A stretch of DNA of 64,000 bases from Bacteriovoracaceae bacterium (GCA_020630335.1 JAHDBN010000002.1:1-64000), one strand, 5' to 3'; numbered from the stretch's first letter, positions 1 through 9,017 are shown. A program made the numbers and translations. The notes: generated by a model from the letters alone, not told the origin.

Positions 1-144
1 GAAGAAAAGAAAAAAGCTGAAGAAAAGAAAAAAGCTGAAGAAAAGAAAAAAGCTGAAGAAAAGAAAAAAGCTGCAGAAGAGAAAAAAGCTGCAGAAGAGA
101 AAAAAGCTGCAGAAGAGAAAAAAGCTGCAGAAGAGAAAAAAGCT
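1..144 (+). repeat. 18-bp tandem repeat encoding the TolA-type helix
   Basis: Four copies of an 18-bp unit (gaagaaaagaaaaaagct) run from 1 to 72, then four copies of a variant (gcagaagagaaaaaagct) from 73 to 144. Each unit encodes six residues and copies within each block are identical, so the array was probably amplified recently and its copy number may vary. More copies may lie before the window. Confidence 0.9.
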
Positions 145-564
145 GCAGAAATAAGAAAAAAAAATGAAGAAGCTGCGAGTGCCTTAGATGATTTAGTGAG
201 AGCAGGGAATAAAGTTTCTAAGGGAGAAGCCATTGATTCTTCAGAAGAAGCAGATAATAAGCTCAAAAGTTCTATGGATGAATATGGAACAAAAGTTAAA
301 GAACTTGTTCGAGCAAATTGGAAATTACCTCCAAGCCTTAGAGAAAAAAACTTGAAATGCATCATAAGGCTGTTTATTGACCATGATGGTAAGGTACTTG
401 AGCAAGAAGTTTTAGAAGCTAGTGGCAATCCTGATTATGATGTATTTGTCAGTGAAGCTATTGAAATGTCAGCTCCCTTCCCTGCACCAGGAAAAGATGT
501 GAGAGATCACTTTAAAAATGGTAACCTAGCTATAATATTTCCTTCAAAAGGATTTGATGAATGA
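1..564 (+). CDS. TolA/TonB-like energy-transducer C-terminal part (5' truncated by window)
   Basis: The frame is open from the first base, so the N-terminus (expected membrane anchor) lies outside the window. Visible first is a highly charged Glu/Lys/Ala helix built from six-residue units of EEKKKA/AEEKKA type (about residues 1-50), typical of the long periplasmic helix of TolA. A compact C-terminal domain follows, with the pattern VRANWKLPP...IRLFIDHDGKV...SGNPDYD...APFPAP that fits the TolA/TonB C-terminal fold. The stop overlaps the tolB start by 4 bp, so the two are translationally coupled. Together with TolB it should link inner-membrane energy to the outer membrane during division. TolA is favoured over TonB because of tolB and the helix. 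No pal gene follows tolB. Confidence 0.8.
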   Translation, partial: EEKKKAEEKKKAEEKKKAEEKKKAAEEKKAAEEKKAAEEKKAAEEKKAAEIRKKNEEAASALDDLVRAGNKVSKGEAIDSSEEADNKLKSSMDEYGTKVKELVRANWKLPPSLREKNLKCIIRLFIDHDGKVLEQEVLEASGNPDYDVFVSEAIEMSAPFPAPGKDVRDHFKNGNLAIIFPSKGFDE

Positions 565-1829
565 AATTATTTATAACACTTATTTTTATCAATGTACTTT
601 CTTTTGCTCAAGACTATACAACTGTCTCGGTTGGAGGGGCTCAAGAAGCGGTAGAGAAAATAATTTTTTTAGCAATATCTTGTACTAATCAAAGTGATAT
701 AAATGCTAACAATATTATTGATAAAGACTTTAATTTTTACCAAGAGAAGTTAAGAGCAGACTTGAGATCTGCTAATTCAAGTTATAGTTCTAATTTAAAG
801 AAAATTGCCCAAGATGGATTTACAAAATTGGTAGAATTGAATTGTGCTTCTAGGAAAGTTGATATTTATAATACTCGTTCTAAAAGCTTTATTAAGTCTA
901 TAGCGTATCTTTCAGACTTTGGAGATTTGAGGACTCAGGCCCATGAAGTCTCTGATAATATTTATAAAACTTTATATAATCAAAAATCAATTTTTACATC
1001 TAAGATTACTTTTTCTTCTAGTGGAAGCTCAAAACTAAGAAGAACTAAGAAAGAACTTTTTGTTATGGATTTTGATGGAAGAAATTTAAAACAATTAACG
1101 AATCATAATGGGATTGTTTTATCTCCTGCTTTTTCTCATGATAACAAGAGAATCATTTATAGTTTGATTAAACCAGGTACACGAGACATCGTTCTTTATG
1201 AGTATGATCTTAGCTCAAAAAGTACGAAAGTTATGCTCGATAAAAAAGGACTCATCATAGGAGCGATTTATACAGCAGATGGGAGTGGAATTTATTTGAC
1301 TATTAGTCAGGGGAGAAATGCTGACGTCTATTATATGAATACTAGCACAAAGGCATTAAAACGAATTACAAGCCATCCAAGTTCAGATGTAGATCCAGCT
1401 ATAAATTATTCTGGAGATCTTATGAGCTTTCTTTCTGGGCGTTCTGGAAAGGCGAATGTTTACACAGTAAATCCATTGTTAGCAGGAGCGAAACCTAAAA
1501 GAATTAGTTTTGTGGGGAAATTTAATGCAAGCCCTAGGTTCTCGCCTGATGGGAAAGAAATTGTATTTTCATCATGGGTTGATAAAACTTTTGATTTGTA
1601 TAGAGTTTATGCCAATGGCCAAGGTATGGTCAGGTTAACTAAGAACTTTGGATCGAATGAAAGTCCTACCTACTCTGCTGACGGCCAATTTATCGCTTTT
1701 TCGTCGAAAAGAGTGATCAGTAGAGTGAAGGCCGACCAAAATGTATACATAATGACTCGTCTTGGTAAGATATTAGGACCAGTTACGCAAAACATTGGAC
1801 AGTGTACTTCTCCAAGGTTCTCTAACTAG
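561..1829 (+). CDS. tolB: TolB, Tol-Pal system periplasmic beta-propeller protein
   Basis: A 422-residue protein beginning with a short secretion signal (about residues 1-16, ending LSFAQ). Residues ~25-140 form the TolB N-terminal alpha/beta domain. From ~150 to the end there are repeated propeller blades with the PD40-type patterns FVMDFDGRN, PAFSHDNKRI, SPRFSPDGKEIVFSS and PTYSADGQFIAFSS. This architecture and length match TolB. It acts in the periplasm with Pal and TolA to keep the outer membrane attached during constriction. The start overlaps the upstream tolA-like stop by 4 bp (ATGA). A gap of about 140 bp follows before the next gene, and pal is not seen. Confidence 0.92.
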   Translation: MKLFITLIFINVLSFAQDYTTVSVGGAQEAVEKIIFLAISCTNQSDINANNIIDKDFNFYQEKLRADLRSANSSYSSNLKKIAQDGFTKLVELNCASRKVDIYNTRSKSFIKSIAYLSDFGDLRTQAHEVSDNIYKTLYNQKSIFTSKITFSSSGSSKLRRTKKELFVMDFDGRNLKQLTNHNGIVLSPAFSHDNKRIIYSLIKPGTRDIVLYEYDLSSKSTKVMLDKKGLIIGAIYTADGSGIYLTISQGRNADVYYMNTSTKALKRITSHPSSDVDPAINYSGDLMSFLSGRSGKANVYTVNPLLAGAKPKRISFVGKFNASPRFSPDGKEIVFSSWVDKTFDLYRVYANGQGMVRLTKNFGSNESPTYSADGQFIAFSSKRVISRVKADQNVYIMTRLGKILGPVTQNIGQCTSPRFSN

Positions 1830-1868
1830 TTAAAATTATTAGTATTATATGTAAAATTTTCAGTACCT

Positions 1869-1909
1869 GATAAAATTTATCTTGTAAATTTTTTACGCAC
1901 TGCTATACT
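1869..1909 (+). promoter_or_regulatory. Promoter with extended -10 and an upstream palindrome
   Basis: A -35-like TTGTAA (1882-1887) is separated by 16 bp from TATACT (1904-1909), which is preceded by TGC (1901-1903) to give an extended -10. A perfect 13-bp palindrome, GATAAA-a-TTTATC (1869-1881), abuts the -35 and could be an operator, perhaps for autoregulation by the downstream regulator. The predicted leader before the ATG at 1974 is about 58 nt. Confidence 0.5.
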
Positions 1910-1973
1910 GGTTAAGTATTGCGCTGTGCATATAAACTTTATAACTTTAATTTTGGGTATTAGGAGATTAGAC

Positions 1974-3455
1974 ATGACAAAAACAATTCTTAACGATTCG
2001 AGAAACAATGCAGTAGAAGCTTTATACTTAAGCCAACTTCAAGAGGATGTATTTTTTCCAGAACTATCTAGGCATATTAAGGATTTAGCAGGAAGTGATG
2101 TTGAGATCTATTTAAGCTATAATGATGAATCAACAAGATTAATTTCAAAAAATGGTAAAGCAATTAAAGATTCTAAACTTCTTGAAAGAGGTAAAGGGCC
2201 TTCAGGATATGTCGCTAAAACCAAAAGATTTTATTATAGCAATAATGTTTCACGAGATCCTGTATTTGCTTCTGTAAAAAGAAATAAAAATATTCAGTCA
2301 GAACTAATTGTACCTGTAAATGTATCAGGAAATGTGATTGCAACTATTCACCTTCAATCAAATGAAGATAAGAAGTTTTCTGAAAAAGATGCTCTTTTAA
2401 TAAGCGAGTTCTTAAAAGAAGCACATGTACCTTTAAGTAATATGAATCTTTATTTAATGGCGAAATATTTAAATAAAGAATTATTAGAAAAAGTTAAAGA
2501 TCAAAGAGATGAAGATGCTGGGATTAAGCAAGAAGCACAAAGAGTTGAAATGATCGGGAAAGATCCAGCTTTCTTAAAGTCATTATCTGTAGCATCTAGG
2601 GTAGCAAACCAAGATATTCCAGTTCTTATTCATGGAGAAGTTGGAGTAGGTAAAAGGTTATTAGGAAGAAAAATCCATTCTTTGAGTGAGAGAAAACACT
2701 CTGGTTATCAAATTATAGAATGTGCTTCACTTAATGATGAGAGTTTAGAGAAAGATATTTTTGGATGCTTAGAGAGAAAAGGATATTTAGAAATAGCAAA
2801 TAATGGAACAGTTCTTTTTAATGAAATTGGTCTTTTAAGTCCTAAACTTCAAGGAAAGATTTTTGATTTTCTTACGACTGGTAAGATTAATAGAGTAGGA
2901 GGATCAGAGAAAATCAATGTTAACGTAAGAGTTTTAGCAACTTCTAGAAAGCCTCTTATTGAATACGTAAATGAAGGAAAACTAAGAGAAGATTTATATT
3001 ATAGATTAGCAACAGTTCAGATAGATTTACCAAAACTTAAAGATAGAGGTGAAGATATTAAACTACTTGCGAATCATTTTTTAAATAATAACAAATCAGA
3101 AAAGAAGTTTTTAACAGCTCAAGCTACTGGTCAATTAGGGATTTTTCCTTGGGAAGCTAATGTGACTGAATTAAGAAATGCTATGGAAAGAACATATGCT
3201 TTATCTGAAGGTAAATTTGTAGAACAAATCGAAATGGCTGGATTTTCAAAGCCAGAAATTAAAGAAGAGCCTAAAACTAGAGAATTTGTTTTTGAGCCTA
3301 TTTCTTTATCTGAAATTGAAAAAAGACATATCTGTAAAACTCTAGAGTTTCACAATGGTAACAAGACAAGAGCTGCTAAATCTCTAGGAGTAACAGTGAA
3401 GACTCTTTATAATAAACTTCATAGCTATGGGTTAGTTACTAAGAATGTTCAATAA
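1974..3455 (+). CDS. GAF-AAA+-Fis transcriptional regulator lacking the GAFTGA loop
   Basis: A 493-residue protein. I use ATG 1974 because AGGAG lies at 1962-1966; an in-frame GTG at 1926 has no such site. Residues ~20-160 look like a GAF sensor domain. Residues ~190-415 are an AAA+ domain of the sigma-54 activator type, with Walker A GEVGVGKR (~221-228) and the arginine-finger region LREDLYYRLA. The C-terminal Fis-type helix-turn-helix is NKTRAAKSLGVTVKTLYNKL (~463-482). Two changes stand out: the stretch between IFG and the next strand reads IFGCLERKGYLE, so the GAFTGA loop is deleted, and Walker B reads VLFNEIG instead of xLFLDEIG. It probably does not remodel sigma-54 and may instead act as a repressor or a sigma-70-type activator, as known for TyrR-like proteins. 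Confidence 0.85.
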   Translation: MTKTILNDSRNNAVEALYLSQLQEDVFFPELSRHIKDLAGSDVEIYLSYNDESTRLISKNGKAIKDSKLLERGKGPSGYVAKTKRFYYSNNVSRDPVFASVKRNKNIQSELIVPVNVSGNVIATIHLQSNEDKKFSEKDALLISEFLKEAHVPLSNMNLYLMAKYLNKELLEKVKDQRDEDAGIKQEAQRVEMIGKDPAFLKSLSVASRVANQDIPVLIHGEVGVGKRLLGRKIHSLSERKHSGYQIIECASLNDESLEKDIFGCLERKGYLEIANNGTVLFNEIGLLSPKLQGKIFDFLTTGKINRVGGSEKINVNVRVLATSRKPLIEYVNEGKLREDLYYRLATVQIDLPKLKDRGEDIKLLANHFLNNNKSEKKFLTAQATGQLGIFPWEANVTELRNAMERTYALSEGKFVEQIEMAGFSKPEIKEEPKTREFVFEPISLSEIEKRHICKTLEFHNGNKTRAAKSLGVTVKTLYNKLHSYGLVTKNVQ

Positions 3456-3475
3456 GACTCAATAAATCTCCCTAT

Positions 3476-3503
3476 AGCCAGCTCTTTTTAGAGCTGGCTT
3501 TTT
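3476..3503 (+). terminator. Rho-independent terminator
   Basis: A perfect 9-bp stem, AGCCAGCTC/GAGCTGGCT (3476-3484 and 3491-3499), encloses a 6-nt loop, and the run of T through 3503 overlaps the end of the stem. It sits about 20 bp after the regulator stop and closes that transcription unit. Confidence 0.9.
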
Positions 3504-3605
3504 ACGTTTAAGGCCTTTTTTTTATGAATTCTCTGACAATTTGATCATTATTTTGTACAAATTCTCCTTCATCCAGTAAGCTAACCCGAGAACTTTGGAG
3601 ATAAA

Positions 3606-3821
3606 ATGGCACGTAAGAAAGGCTCAAAAAAAGCGAAGAAAAAGAAAGTTGACCCAGTTGTTAAGGCATTTAAAAATCAAGAAGAAATTAAAGATTTTTA
3701 TAGATTTGTAAATGATAATAACCTACGTCATGAATCAAAAGTAATAATGGAAACAATTCTAAGCCATATTGATCTTCCTAAAAAAAGAAAAACTCGAAAG
3801 TCTAAAGCAAAAACAAAATAA
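3606..3821 (+). CDS. Small Lys-rich basic protein, hypothetical
   Basis: A 71-residue protein with TTTGGAG placed well before the ATG. Both ends are strongly basic (KKGSKKAKKKK near the N-terminus, KKRKTRKSKAKTK at the C-terminus), and the middle (~18-55) is an amphipathic, mildly acidic helical stretch. I recognise no family. The charge pattern suggests nucleic-acid binding, for example a chromatin or ribosome associated role, but this is inference. It follows the terminator at 3476-3503 and precedes the HD-domain gene by 39 bp. Confidence 0.6.
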   Translation: MARKKGSKKAKKKKVDPVVKAFKNQEEIKDFYRFVNDNNLRHESKVIMETILSHIDLPKKRKTRKSKAKTK

Positions 3822-3860
3822 AACCCTTAAAATTATCTTGTCTACATCACGGAGGATGTT

Positions 3861-5288
3861 ATGAAATCAAAACATAAAAAGAAAAGACTCATTTATGATG
3901 TTCTTTATGGATTTATAAGATTAACTCCTATTGAGTGGGAAATTATTCATACACCTTTTTATCAGCGACTAAAATGGATTAAGCAATTAGGCTTTTCTTT
4001 TTATACTTATCCAGGCGCAGAACATTCAAGATTTGGGCATTCTCTTGGAGTCATGAATAACGCTGATTGTATTCTCAGACAAATAGGAGAAGGAGCAGAC
4101 GAAGAGGAACTCTACTCTGGGGTTTTGAAAACGAAAGAAGCCAAGGAGCATCAAAGTATAAGAATAGCTGCGTTACTTCATGATATTGGAACTTTTTGTT
4201 TTTCTCATACGATAGAGAATGCTTATATAAAATATTCAGAATCAAGTAATCAAAAAAAGAGAGAACAAAGAGATGATCATGAACACCTAGGTTCTTTTAT
4301 TATTAAAAGAACAGATACCAGAGGCGGAATTACTAGAATTTTAAAAGAAAATAATCTGGATGTTCAAAAAATTTCAGATTTAGTCAAAGGCATTGATTCG
4401 AATATTTTAGCAAATCAAGTTCTTCACTCTGAAGTTGATTGTGACCGAATGGATTATCTTTTAAGAGATGCTCATTATACAGGCCTTCAGTATGGAAAAT
4501 ATGATAGGGCCTATTTGCTAAACCATTTTCAAGTCAGAGAAGTTTCAGGAAATAAGATTTTAACAATTCATGAAAAAGCTATTAATTGTGTTCAAGATTT
4601 CTTGATATCTAGGTTTGCTTGGTATTCACAAGTTGTACGATCTGGACGAGGTGCCAAGTTTGATGCTCTGGCAGAGGAAGTTGCTTTTTATATGCTAAAA
4701 AATGGTTTGATTTATAAGTATGGAGAGTTATTAGAACTTATTGAACACGAACCTTCCAAGTTTTTTACCTATAATGATTCGTATTTTATGAATGTCTTGC
4801 AAGAGCATTACCATAAAGGAACCTTTGCAAAAGAACCGAGAATTTTGGATATGGTAGAATCATTACTTTTCTCAAGAAGTCCTATTCGGATTAAGCATGA
4901 AGCATTTAAACAAAGAATTTTAGATCAAAATAATATGAACGAAAATCAAAAAATCATGAAGAGGGCGAAGGATAAATTTCAAGAAATTTATGATTATGTC
5001 AAAAAACACGGAGATGAGACGTGTTGGATGATAGAAGATTTTCCTAAAAAAGATATCTACTTAGCAAAATCTCACAAGAGATTGGTGAAAGACACCTCTC
5101 AAACAAATCTTTTACTAGAAAGAGATCCAGTAAAAATTTGCTATTCTAGTGGAGAAGTCTATTTATTATCAAATCTAGACAATAACCTTGTAAGTAAGCT
5201 TCAAAATAGCGTAAATTTCATGCCTCACGTATTTTGCAATGAAAAAGCATATGCCTGCCTGAAAGACTCAGGTTTAATTGAAAGGTGA
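3861..5288 (+). CDS. HD-superfamily phosphohydrolase (dNTPase/SAMHD1-like)
   Basis: A 475-residue protein with GGAGG just before the ATG. The signature of the deoxynucleotide triphosphohydrolase-like HD group is clear: YPGAEHSRFGHSLGV (~51-65), ALLHDIGTFCFSHTIE (~103-118) with the HD pair, and EVDCDRMDYLLRDAHYTG (~192-209). The metal-binding His and Asp residues are all present. Family members hydrolyse dNTPs or related phosphate esters, and the exact substrate cannot be told from sequence. The C-terminal ~200 residues are less conserved. It stands alone, followed after 57 bp by ftsE. A role in nucleotide pool control is inference. Confidence 0.8.
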   Translation: MKSKHKKKRLIYDVLYGFIRLTPIEWEIIHTPFYQRLKWIKQLGFSFYTYPGAEHSRFGHSLGVMNNADCILRQIGEGADEEELYSGVLKTKEAKEHQSIRIAALLHDIGTFCFSHTIENAYIKYSESSNQKKREQRDDHEHLGSFIIKRTDTRGGITRILKENNLDVQKISDLVKGIDSNILANQVLHSEVDCDRMDYLLRDAHYTGLQYGKYDRAYLLNHFQVREVSGNKILTIHEKAINCVQDFLISRFAWYSQVVRSGRGAKFDALAEEVAFYMLKNGLIYKYGELLELIEHEPSKFFTYNDSYFMNVLQEHYHKGTFAKEPRILDMVESLLFSRSPIRIKHEAFKQRILDQNNMNENQKIMKRAKDKFQEIYDYVKKHGDETCWMIEDFPKKDIYLAKSHKRLVKDTSQTNLLLERDPVKICYSSGEVYLLSNLDNNLVSKLQNSVNFMPHVFCNEKAYACLKDSGLIER

Positions 5289-5345
5289 TTTCGTTTTACT
5301 ACCAATTCCTTCAAAGGGTAAAATAATATTACCAAGAGGGTAATT

Positions 5346-6047
5346 ATGCAGGTAGGAAATCTTAGTCCAAGACTTACGAACTCAGTTCATAAGTTTCAGA
5401 GTTTATTTAAAATATCTAATACAAATATTTTTATTAAAAAAAATATGATCTTGAATGATTTAAATCTAGATATCAATCCTGCAGATTTTATCTTTCTTAC
5501 CGGAAAGACAGGAGCAGGGAAAACAACTTTTTTAAATTTTTTGTGGGGAAAGTCAAAGAACTTAAAAATTAGTGGTGAAGTCATAAGGCCTGGAGATCAT
5601 TGTTTTATAGCTAAAGTTTTTCAAGATCTTCGTGTGTTTAATAATGAGACTATTATTGAAAATTTATTTTATGCCTATGATGAATTCATTTATGGAAGTG
5701 AAGAGAACTTTAAGAAAGAAATTTATCATTATGCCAAGATACTTGAGATAACGAAGCATTTAGAAAGTAAGCTCTCAGAGTGTTCTGGCGGAATATGTCA
5801 AAAAGTAGCGATACTTAGAGCTATTCTGAGTAGGGCAGATATTATTTTACTTGATGAACCTACAAGCTCTCTTGATCACGACAGCTCGATGATTATTTAT
5901 GATCTTTTAAAAATTTTAAACAAAAAAAACAAAGTGACGATTATATGGGCCACTCATGATAGTGAGTTAGTGAGAAAATTAAGTGGAAAAATTCTTCATA
6001 TTAAAAACAAAAGAATTCTAGATACAGGAAATACATGTTTTATTTAA
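5346..6047 (+). CDS. ftsE: FtsE-like ABC transporter ATPase
   Basis: A 233-residue ABC ATPase with Walker A GKTGAGKTT (~53), the signature CSGGICQK (~146, a variant of LSGGQ) and Walker B IILLDEPTSSLD (~166), followed by the switch histidine in WATHD. It lacks membrane segments. The next gene encodes an FtsX-like membrane partner that overlaps by 13 bp, and an EnvC-like coiled-coil protein follows, the standard order for the FtsEX-EnvC murein hydrolase activation system. In that system ATP hydrolysis in the cytoplasm drives a periplasmic activator at the septum. The N-terminus carries ~20 residues more than typical FtsE. Confidence 0.78.
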   Translation: MQVGNLSPRLTNSVHKFQSLFKISNTNIFIKKNMILNDLNLDINPADFIFLTGKTGAGKTTFLNFLWGKSKNLKISGEVIRPGDHCFIAKVFQDLRVFNNETIIENLFYAYDEFIYGSEENFKKEIYHYAKILEITKHLESKLSECSGGICQKVAILRAILSRADIILLDEPTSSLDHDSSMIIYDLLKILNKKNKVTIIWATHDSELVRKLSGKILHIKNKRILDTGNTCFI

Positions 6048-6835
6048 AGTTATTTATTAATGCTTTTTTAGAAAAAAAAGTGAACGCTATTATTTATAGT
6101 CTATCTTTTTTTATCATGCTAGGCGCTTTTTTGTATCAATCAGAAATAGCTTTGTTTGCCAGCAATACTTTATCGGTGAAGAGAAAAGCTCTTTCTTTTA
6201 AGATTGCTTACAGAGAAAACCAAATGACAAATGGATTTGAAGCTAAAATATTAAAAATCCCAGGAGTACTTAAAATTGTTCCTGTTCAGCAAGATTCGAT
6301 TAATAAGAATATTCAAAAAGTTCTTCTTAAGTATGATATTAATCAAGAACTCCTAAACCTAGAACGATTTCAAGGTCTAAAAATCATTCTTCACGAAGAT
6401 TTGAGTATCAAAAACCAAGAGATGGTAAGAACATACGTTTCTAAACTTTTAGCTAATACAAATTCTTTTGTTGCTCCACTCTCTGTTCCTAACCAAGATC
6501 TTTTAATACAGACAGGGAATTTTAGAGGAGTAAGCTTACAAGTATTGAAAATTTCAATGTTTATTGCCTTCTTAAGCTTTCTTATTTCATTTTATTTCAT
6601 GCTAATGAATCTATATAAAAAATCATTTATAGTAGAAAACTATCAGAGAAAAAAATATGTGGCCTTAAAATCATTAGCAATTGGGCATTCTCCGTTAATT
6701 TTTCTGTTACTATGGGGAATTTATAGTGAAAAATTTCAAAAAAGTTTCATCTTTCTCATTGCGATTTTATCTCTTGGGTTTATCTTAACAATAGTTACTA
6801 AGTCTCAAGAGAGAAATGGAAAAAGTAGCCTGTGA
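6035..6835 (+). CDS. ftsX: FtsX-like permease, divergent
   Basis: A 266-residue membrane protein. One predicted membrane helix near residues 18-42 is followed by an extracytoplasmic domain of about 120 residues, then three helices (~170-195, ~213-230, ~235-258). This 1+3 layout and the length match FtsX. Sequence conservation is low, so the name rests largely on the adjacent FtsE-like ATPase (13-bp overlap) and the EnvC-like protein (4-bp overlap). The extracytoplasmic loop would be the site that contacts the EnvC-like activator. Confidence 0.7.
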   Translation: MFYLKLFINAFLEKKVNAIIYSLSFFIMLGAFLYQSEIALFASNTLSVKRKALSFKIAYRENQMTNGFEAKILKIPGVLKIVPVQQDSINKNIQKVLLKYDINQELLNLERFQGLKIILHEDLSIKNQEMVRTYVSKLLANTNSFVAPLSVPNQDLLIQTGNFRGVSLQVLKISMFIAFLSFLISFYFMLMNLYKKSFIVENYQRKKYVALKSLAIGHSPLIFLLLWGIYSEKFQKSFIFLIAILSLGFILTIVTKSQERNGKSSL

Positions 6836-7839
6836 GATCTTTTTTAGTTGTCTTTATTTTTACGTTGAATCTGTCTGCAAAAAATACCGCATCTCTTCAA
6901 ATTAAAAATAAAATTAGCAAAGTAGATGAATCAATTTTTTCTGAAAAATCAGAAGTAAGAGAAGATCTAAGTAATTTAGAAAATGAAAATAATAAATATC
7001 TGACCTTCGTGAGAGTCAAAAAGAAAATAGAAACAAGAATTAATGAGATAGAAGATGCTTTATTAAAAAGTGATGAATTGCTTCTTAAAAAAAGAAGAAA
7101 ATTAACAAATGATATACTAGTTTTAAACTTACTTGATCATAAAGAAGCTTCTATTGAAGAAAAAATTGTAAGAAATAAGCTAGAAAGAAAGCTTGAAGCT
7201 AGCTTGAAAGAGTTAAAAAAATCCAATAGTAGCAAAAAAGAGCTGCTAGACGAAATTGATGAGTTTAAAACAAGGTTAAGCACAATTTCTCAAATTACAA
7301 ATGACTTACTCGTAGATGTACAAATAATAGAAAGAAAAACCTTGGAGAGAAAGAGTAGAATAAATAGCTTGTATGAAAAGAAAAATATACTTGAAGAAGA
7401 ACTCATAAATACTCAAGCAAATGAGATTTTCAAAAAAACTATTTCTCACGAAAAAATCAATGAATCAGAAGGGTTTCAGTTTCTTTTTCCTTTGAAAAAA
7501 TATGAAAGGGTAAAAAAGAAATCACCAGGAGTTGAGTTCATTACCAATCTTTCCCAGAAAGTCTATGCGATAGATTCAGGAACTGTTGCTTATAACGACG
7601 TGCTTGCTAATTTTGGAAAGATTATTATTCTAAAGCATAAAGATAATTTACGTTCTGTTTATTTAGGAGATTTTCAATCTAATATTACAAAAGGCGATAG
7701 TATAACGAAGGGAGAATCTCTTGGTCATATTCTTGAAGGAGAAAATCAAAAAATATACTTTGAGCTAAGAAGTGAAGAGAAACCTCTCGAATTAGAGAAG
7801 TATTATTCAATGAAAGAGTTTCAAAAAAGGCAATTATGA
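6832..7839 (+). CDS. EnvC-like murein hydrolase activator (degenerate LytM domain)
   Basis: A 335-residue protein starting with GTG in a GTGA overlap with the ftsX-like stop. It has a short signal peptide (about 1-16), a long coiled coil rich in Lys/Glu (~20-210) and a C-terminal M23/LytM-like domain (~235-325). The metal site is lost: the YxHL position reads VYLGDF and the HLHFE position reads KIYFELR. This is the pattern of EnvC-type proteins, which activate amidases rather than cut peptidoglycan themselves. It would be moved by FtsEX in the periplasm. The following peptidase gene overlaps its stop by 4 bp. Confidence 0.8.
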   Translation: MRSFLVVFIFTLNLSAKNTASLQIKNKISKVDESIFSEKSEVREDLSNLENENNKYLTFVRVKKKIETRINEIEDALLKSDELLLKKRRKLTNDILVLNLLDHKEASIEEKIVRNKLERKLEASLKELKKSNSSKKELLDEIDEFKTRLSTISQITNDLLVDVQIIERKTLERKSRINSLYEKKNILEEELINTQANEIFKKTISHEKINESEGFQFLFPLKKYERVKKKSPGVEFITNLSQKVYAIDSGTVAYNDVLANFGKIIILKHKDNLRSVYLGDFQSNITKGDSITKGESLGHILEGENQKIYFELRSEEKPLELEKYYSMKEFQKRQL

Positions 7840-8993
7840 AAAAAGTTTTATGTATAGTAGTTATTTCTGCAAGCTTACTTATTAGCAATGCTTATTCAAA
7901 GAAAACAAATAAGTTAAAAAGTTTAGATCTTTTTAACAAAGTGATCTATCTAATCGAAAAGAACTATTATAAGAATGTAGATTTTAATAAATTGATGGAA
8001 GGTGCAATGAAAGGAATGTTAAATTCCTTAGATCCGCATTCTACTTTTCTAGATAAAGATCTCTTTAAAAAAATGAAAGATGATACCGAGGGAGAATTCG
8101 GAGGGATAGGCGTTGAAGTTTCTTTTGATAAAGAAAAAGGTGTGATGTCTGTCATTAGTGCAATCGAAGGCTCACCAGCATTTAAATCAGGAATCATGAC
8201 TGGGGATTTAATTATTGAAATAAATCATCAAAATGTACTTGGAGAGAATTTAGAAAAAGCGATTGATTTAATGAAAGGAAAAATAGGTGAAACCTTGCAC
8301 CTAGGTGTTAGGCGAGGAAACCAGAAAAAAATCTTTCATCATGATATAAAAAGAGAAATTATAAAAATCGATCCAGTAAAATCCAAACTGGTAGATGGTT
8401 CTTACGGAGTTGTTCGTTTAGTACAGTTTCAAAAAAACTCAACACGTTATATTAAAAGTGCTTTGGAAGCGATGAGAAAGAAAATGAATGTCGATTTCAA
8501 TGGTATTGTTTTAGATCTAAGAGGAAATCCTGGCGGACTTTTAGATGAAGCCGTAGGAGTTGTATCATTATTTGTAGATAAAGGTATTGTTGTATCAACT
8601 GAATCTAGAGATCCTAATATCAAAGATATTAGATATATAAAGAAAACGATTAAAAAAGATCTCAAAACTCCTTTGGTTGTTTTACTTGATGGAGGGAGCG
8701 CTTCAGCTTCAGAGATCGTCGCAGGTGCAATACAAGATCATAAAAGAGGAAAGGTTTTAGGCCTTCAGAGTTATGGGAAAGGAACAGTACAAAGCATTAC
8801 TCCTATAGGTTCAGATATGGCCGTTAAATTAACGATTTCAGAATATCTTACGCCCAAGAAAAGAAAAATCGATAAATTAGGCATTACTCCAGATATTAAG
8901 CTTTCAGATTTGAGTTCTCAGAGCAAGAGAAATTATTTAAATGACAAGCAAATGTTATCTGCCATTAATTATCTTAAATCTCTAAAAAAATGA
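7836..8993 (+). CDS. C-terminal processing peptidase, S41 family
   Basis: A 385-residue protein with a signal sequence (about 1-21), an N-terminal helical region, a PDZ domain (~85-165, with GEFGGIGVEVSFD and SGIMTGDLIIEI) and an S41 catalytic domain. The catalytic serine region is GGSASASEIVAGA (~286-298) and the lysine region is SYGKGTVQ. It is a periplasmic serine protease of the CtpA/Prc type. Placement directly after ftsEX-envC (ATGA overlap) recurs in several Gram-negative lineages and suggests it controls turnover of cell-wall hydrolases or their activators; that link is inference from context. Confidence 0.88.
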   Translation: MKKVLCIVVISASLLISNAYSKKTNKLKSLDLFNKVIYLIEKNYYKNVDFNKLMEGAMKGMLNSLDPHSTFLDKDLFKKMKDDTEGEFGGIGVEVSFDKEKGVMSVISAIEGSPAFKSGIMTGDLIIEINHQNVLGENLEKAIDLMKGKIGETLHLGVRRGNQKKIFHHDIKREIIKIDPVKSKLVDGSYGVVRLVQFQKNSTRYIKSALEAMRKKMNVDFNGIVLDLRGNPGGLLDEAVGVVSLFVDKGIVVSTESRDPNIKDIRYIKKTIKKDLKTPLVVLLDGGSASASEIVAGAIQDHKRGKVLGLQSYGKGTVQSITPIGSDMAVKLTISEYLTPKKRKIDKLGITPDIKLSDLSSQSKRNYLNDKQMLSAINYLKSLKK

Positions 8994-9017
8994 TCTTAGC
9001 TCCTGTATATTAAATAT

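Noticed and set aside
1926-1973. Longer N-terminus for the GAF/AAA+ regulator from GTG 1926
   Set aside because: It would lie directly after the predicted transcription start and lacks a Shine-Dalgarno, while ATG 1974 has AGGAG.
7685-8665. Minus-strand open frames opposite the EnvC-like and S41 peptidase genes
   Set aside because: They lie wholly opposite genes with clear motifs, have no ribosome binding site and show no family features.
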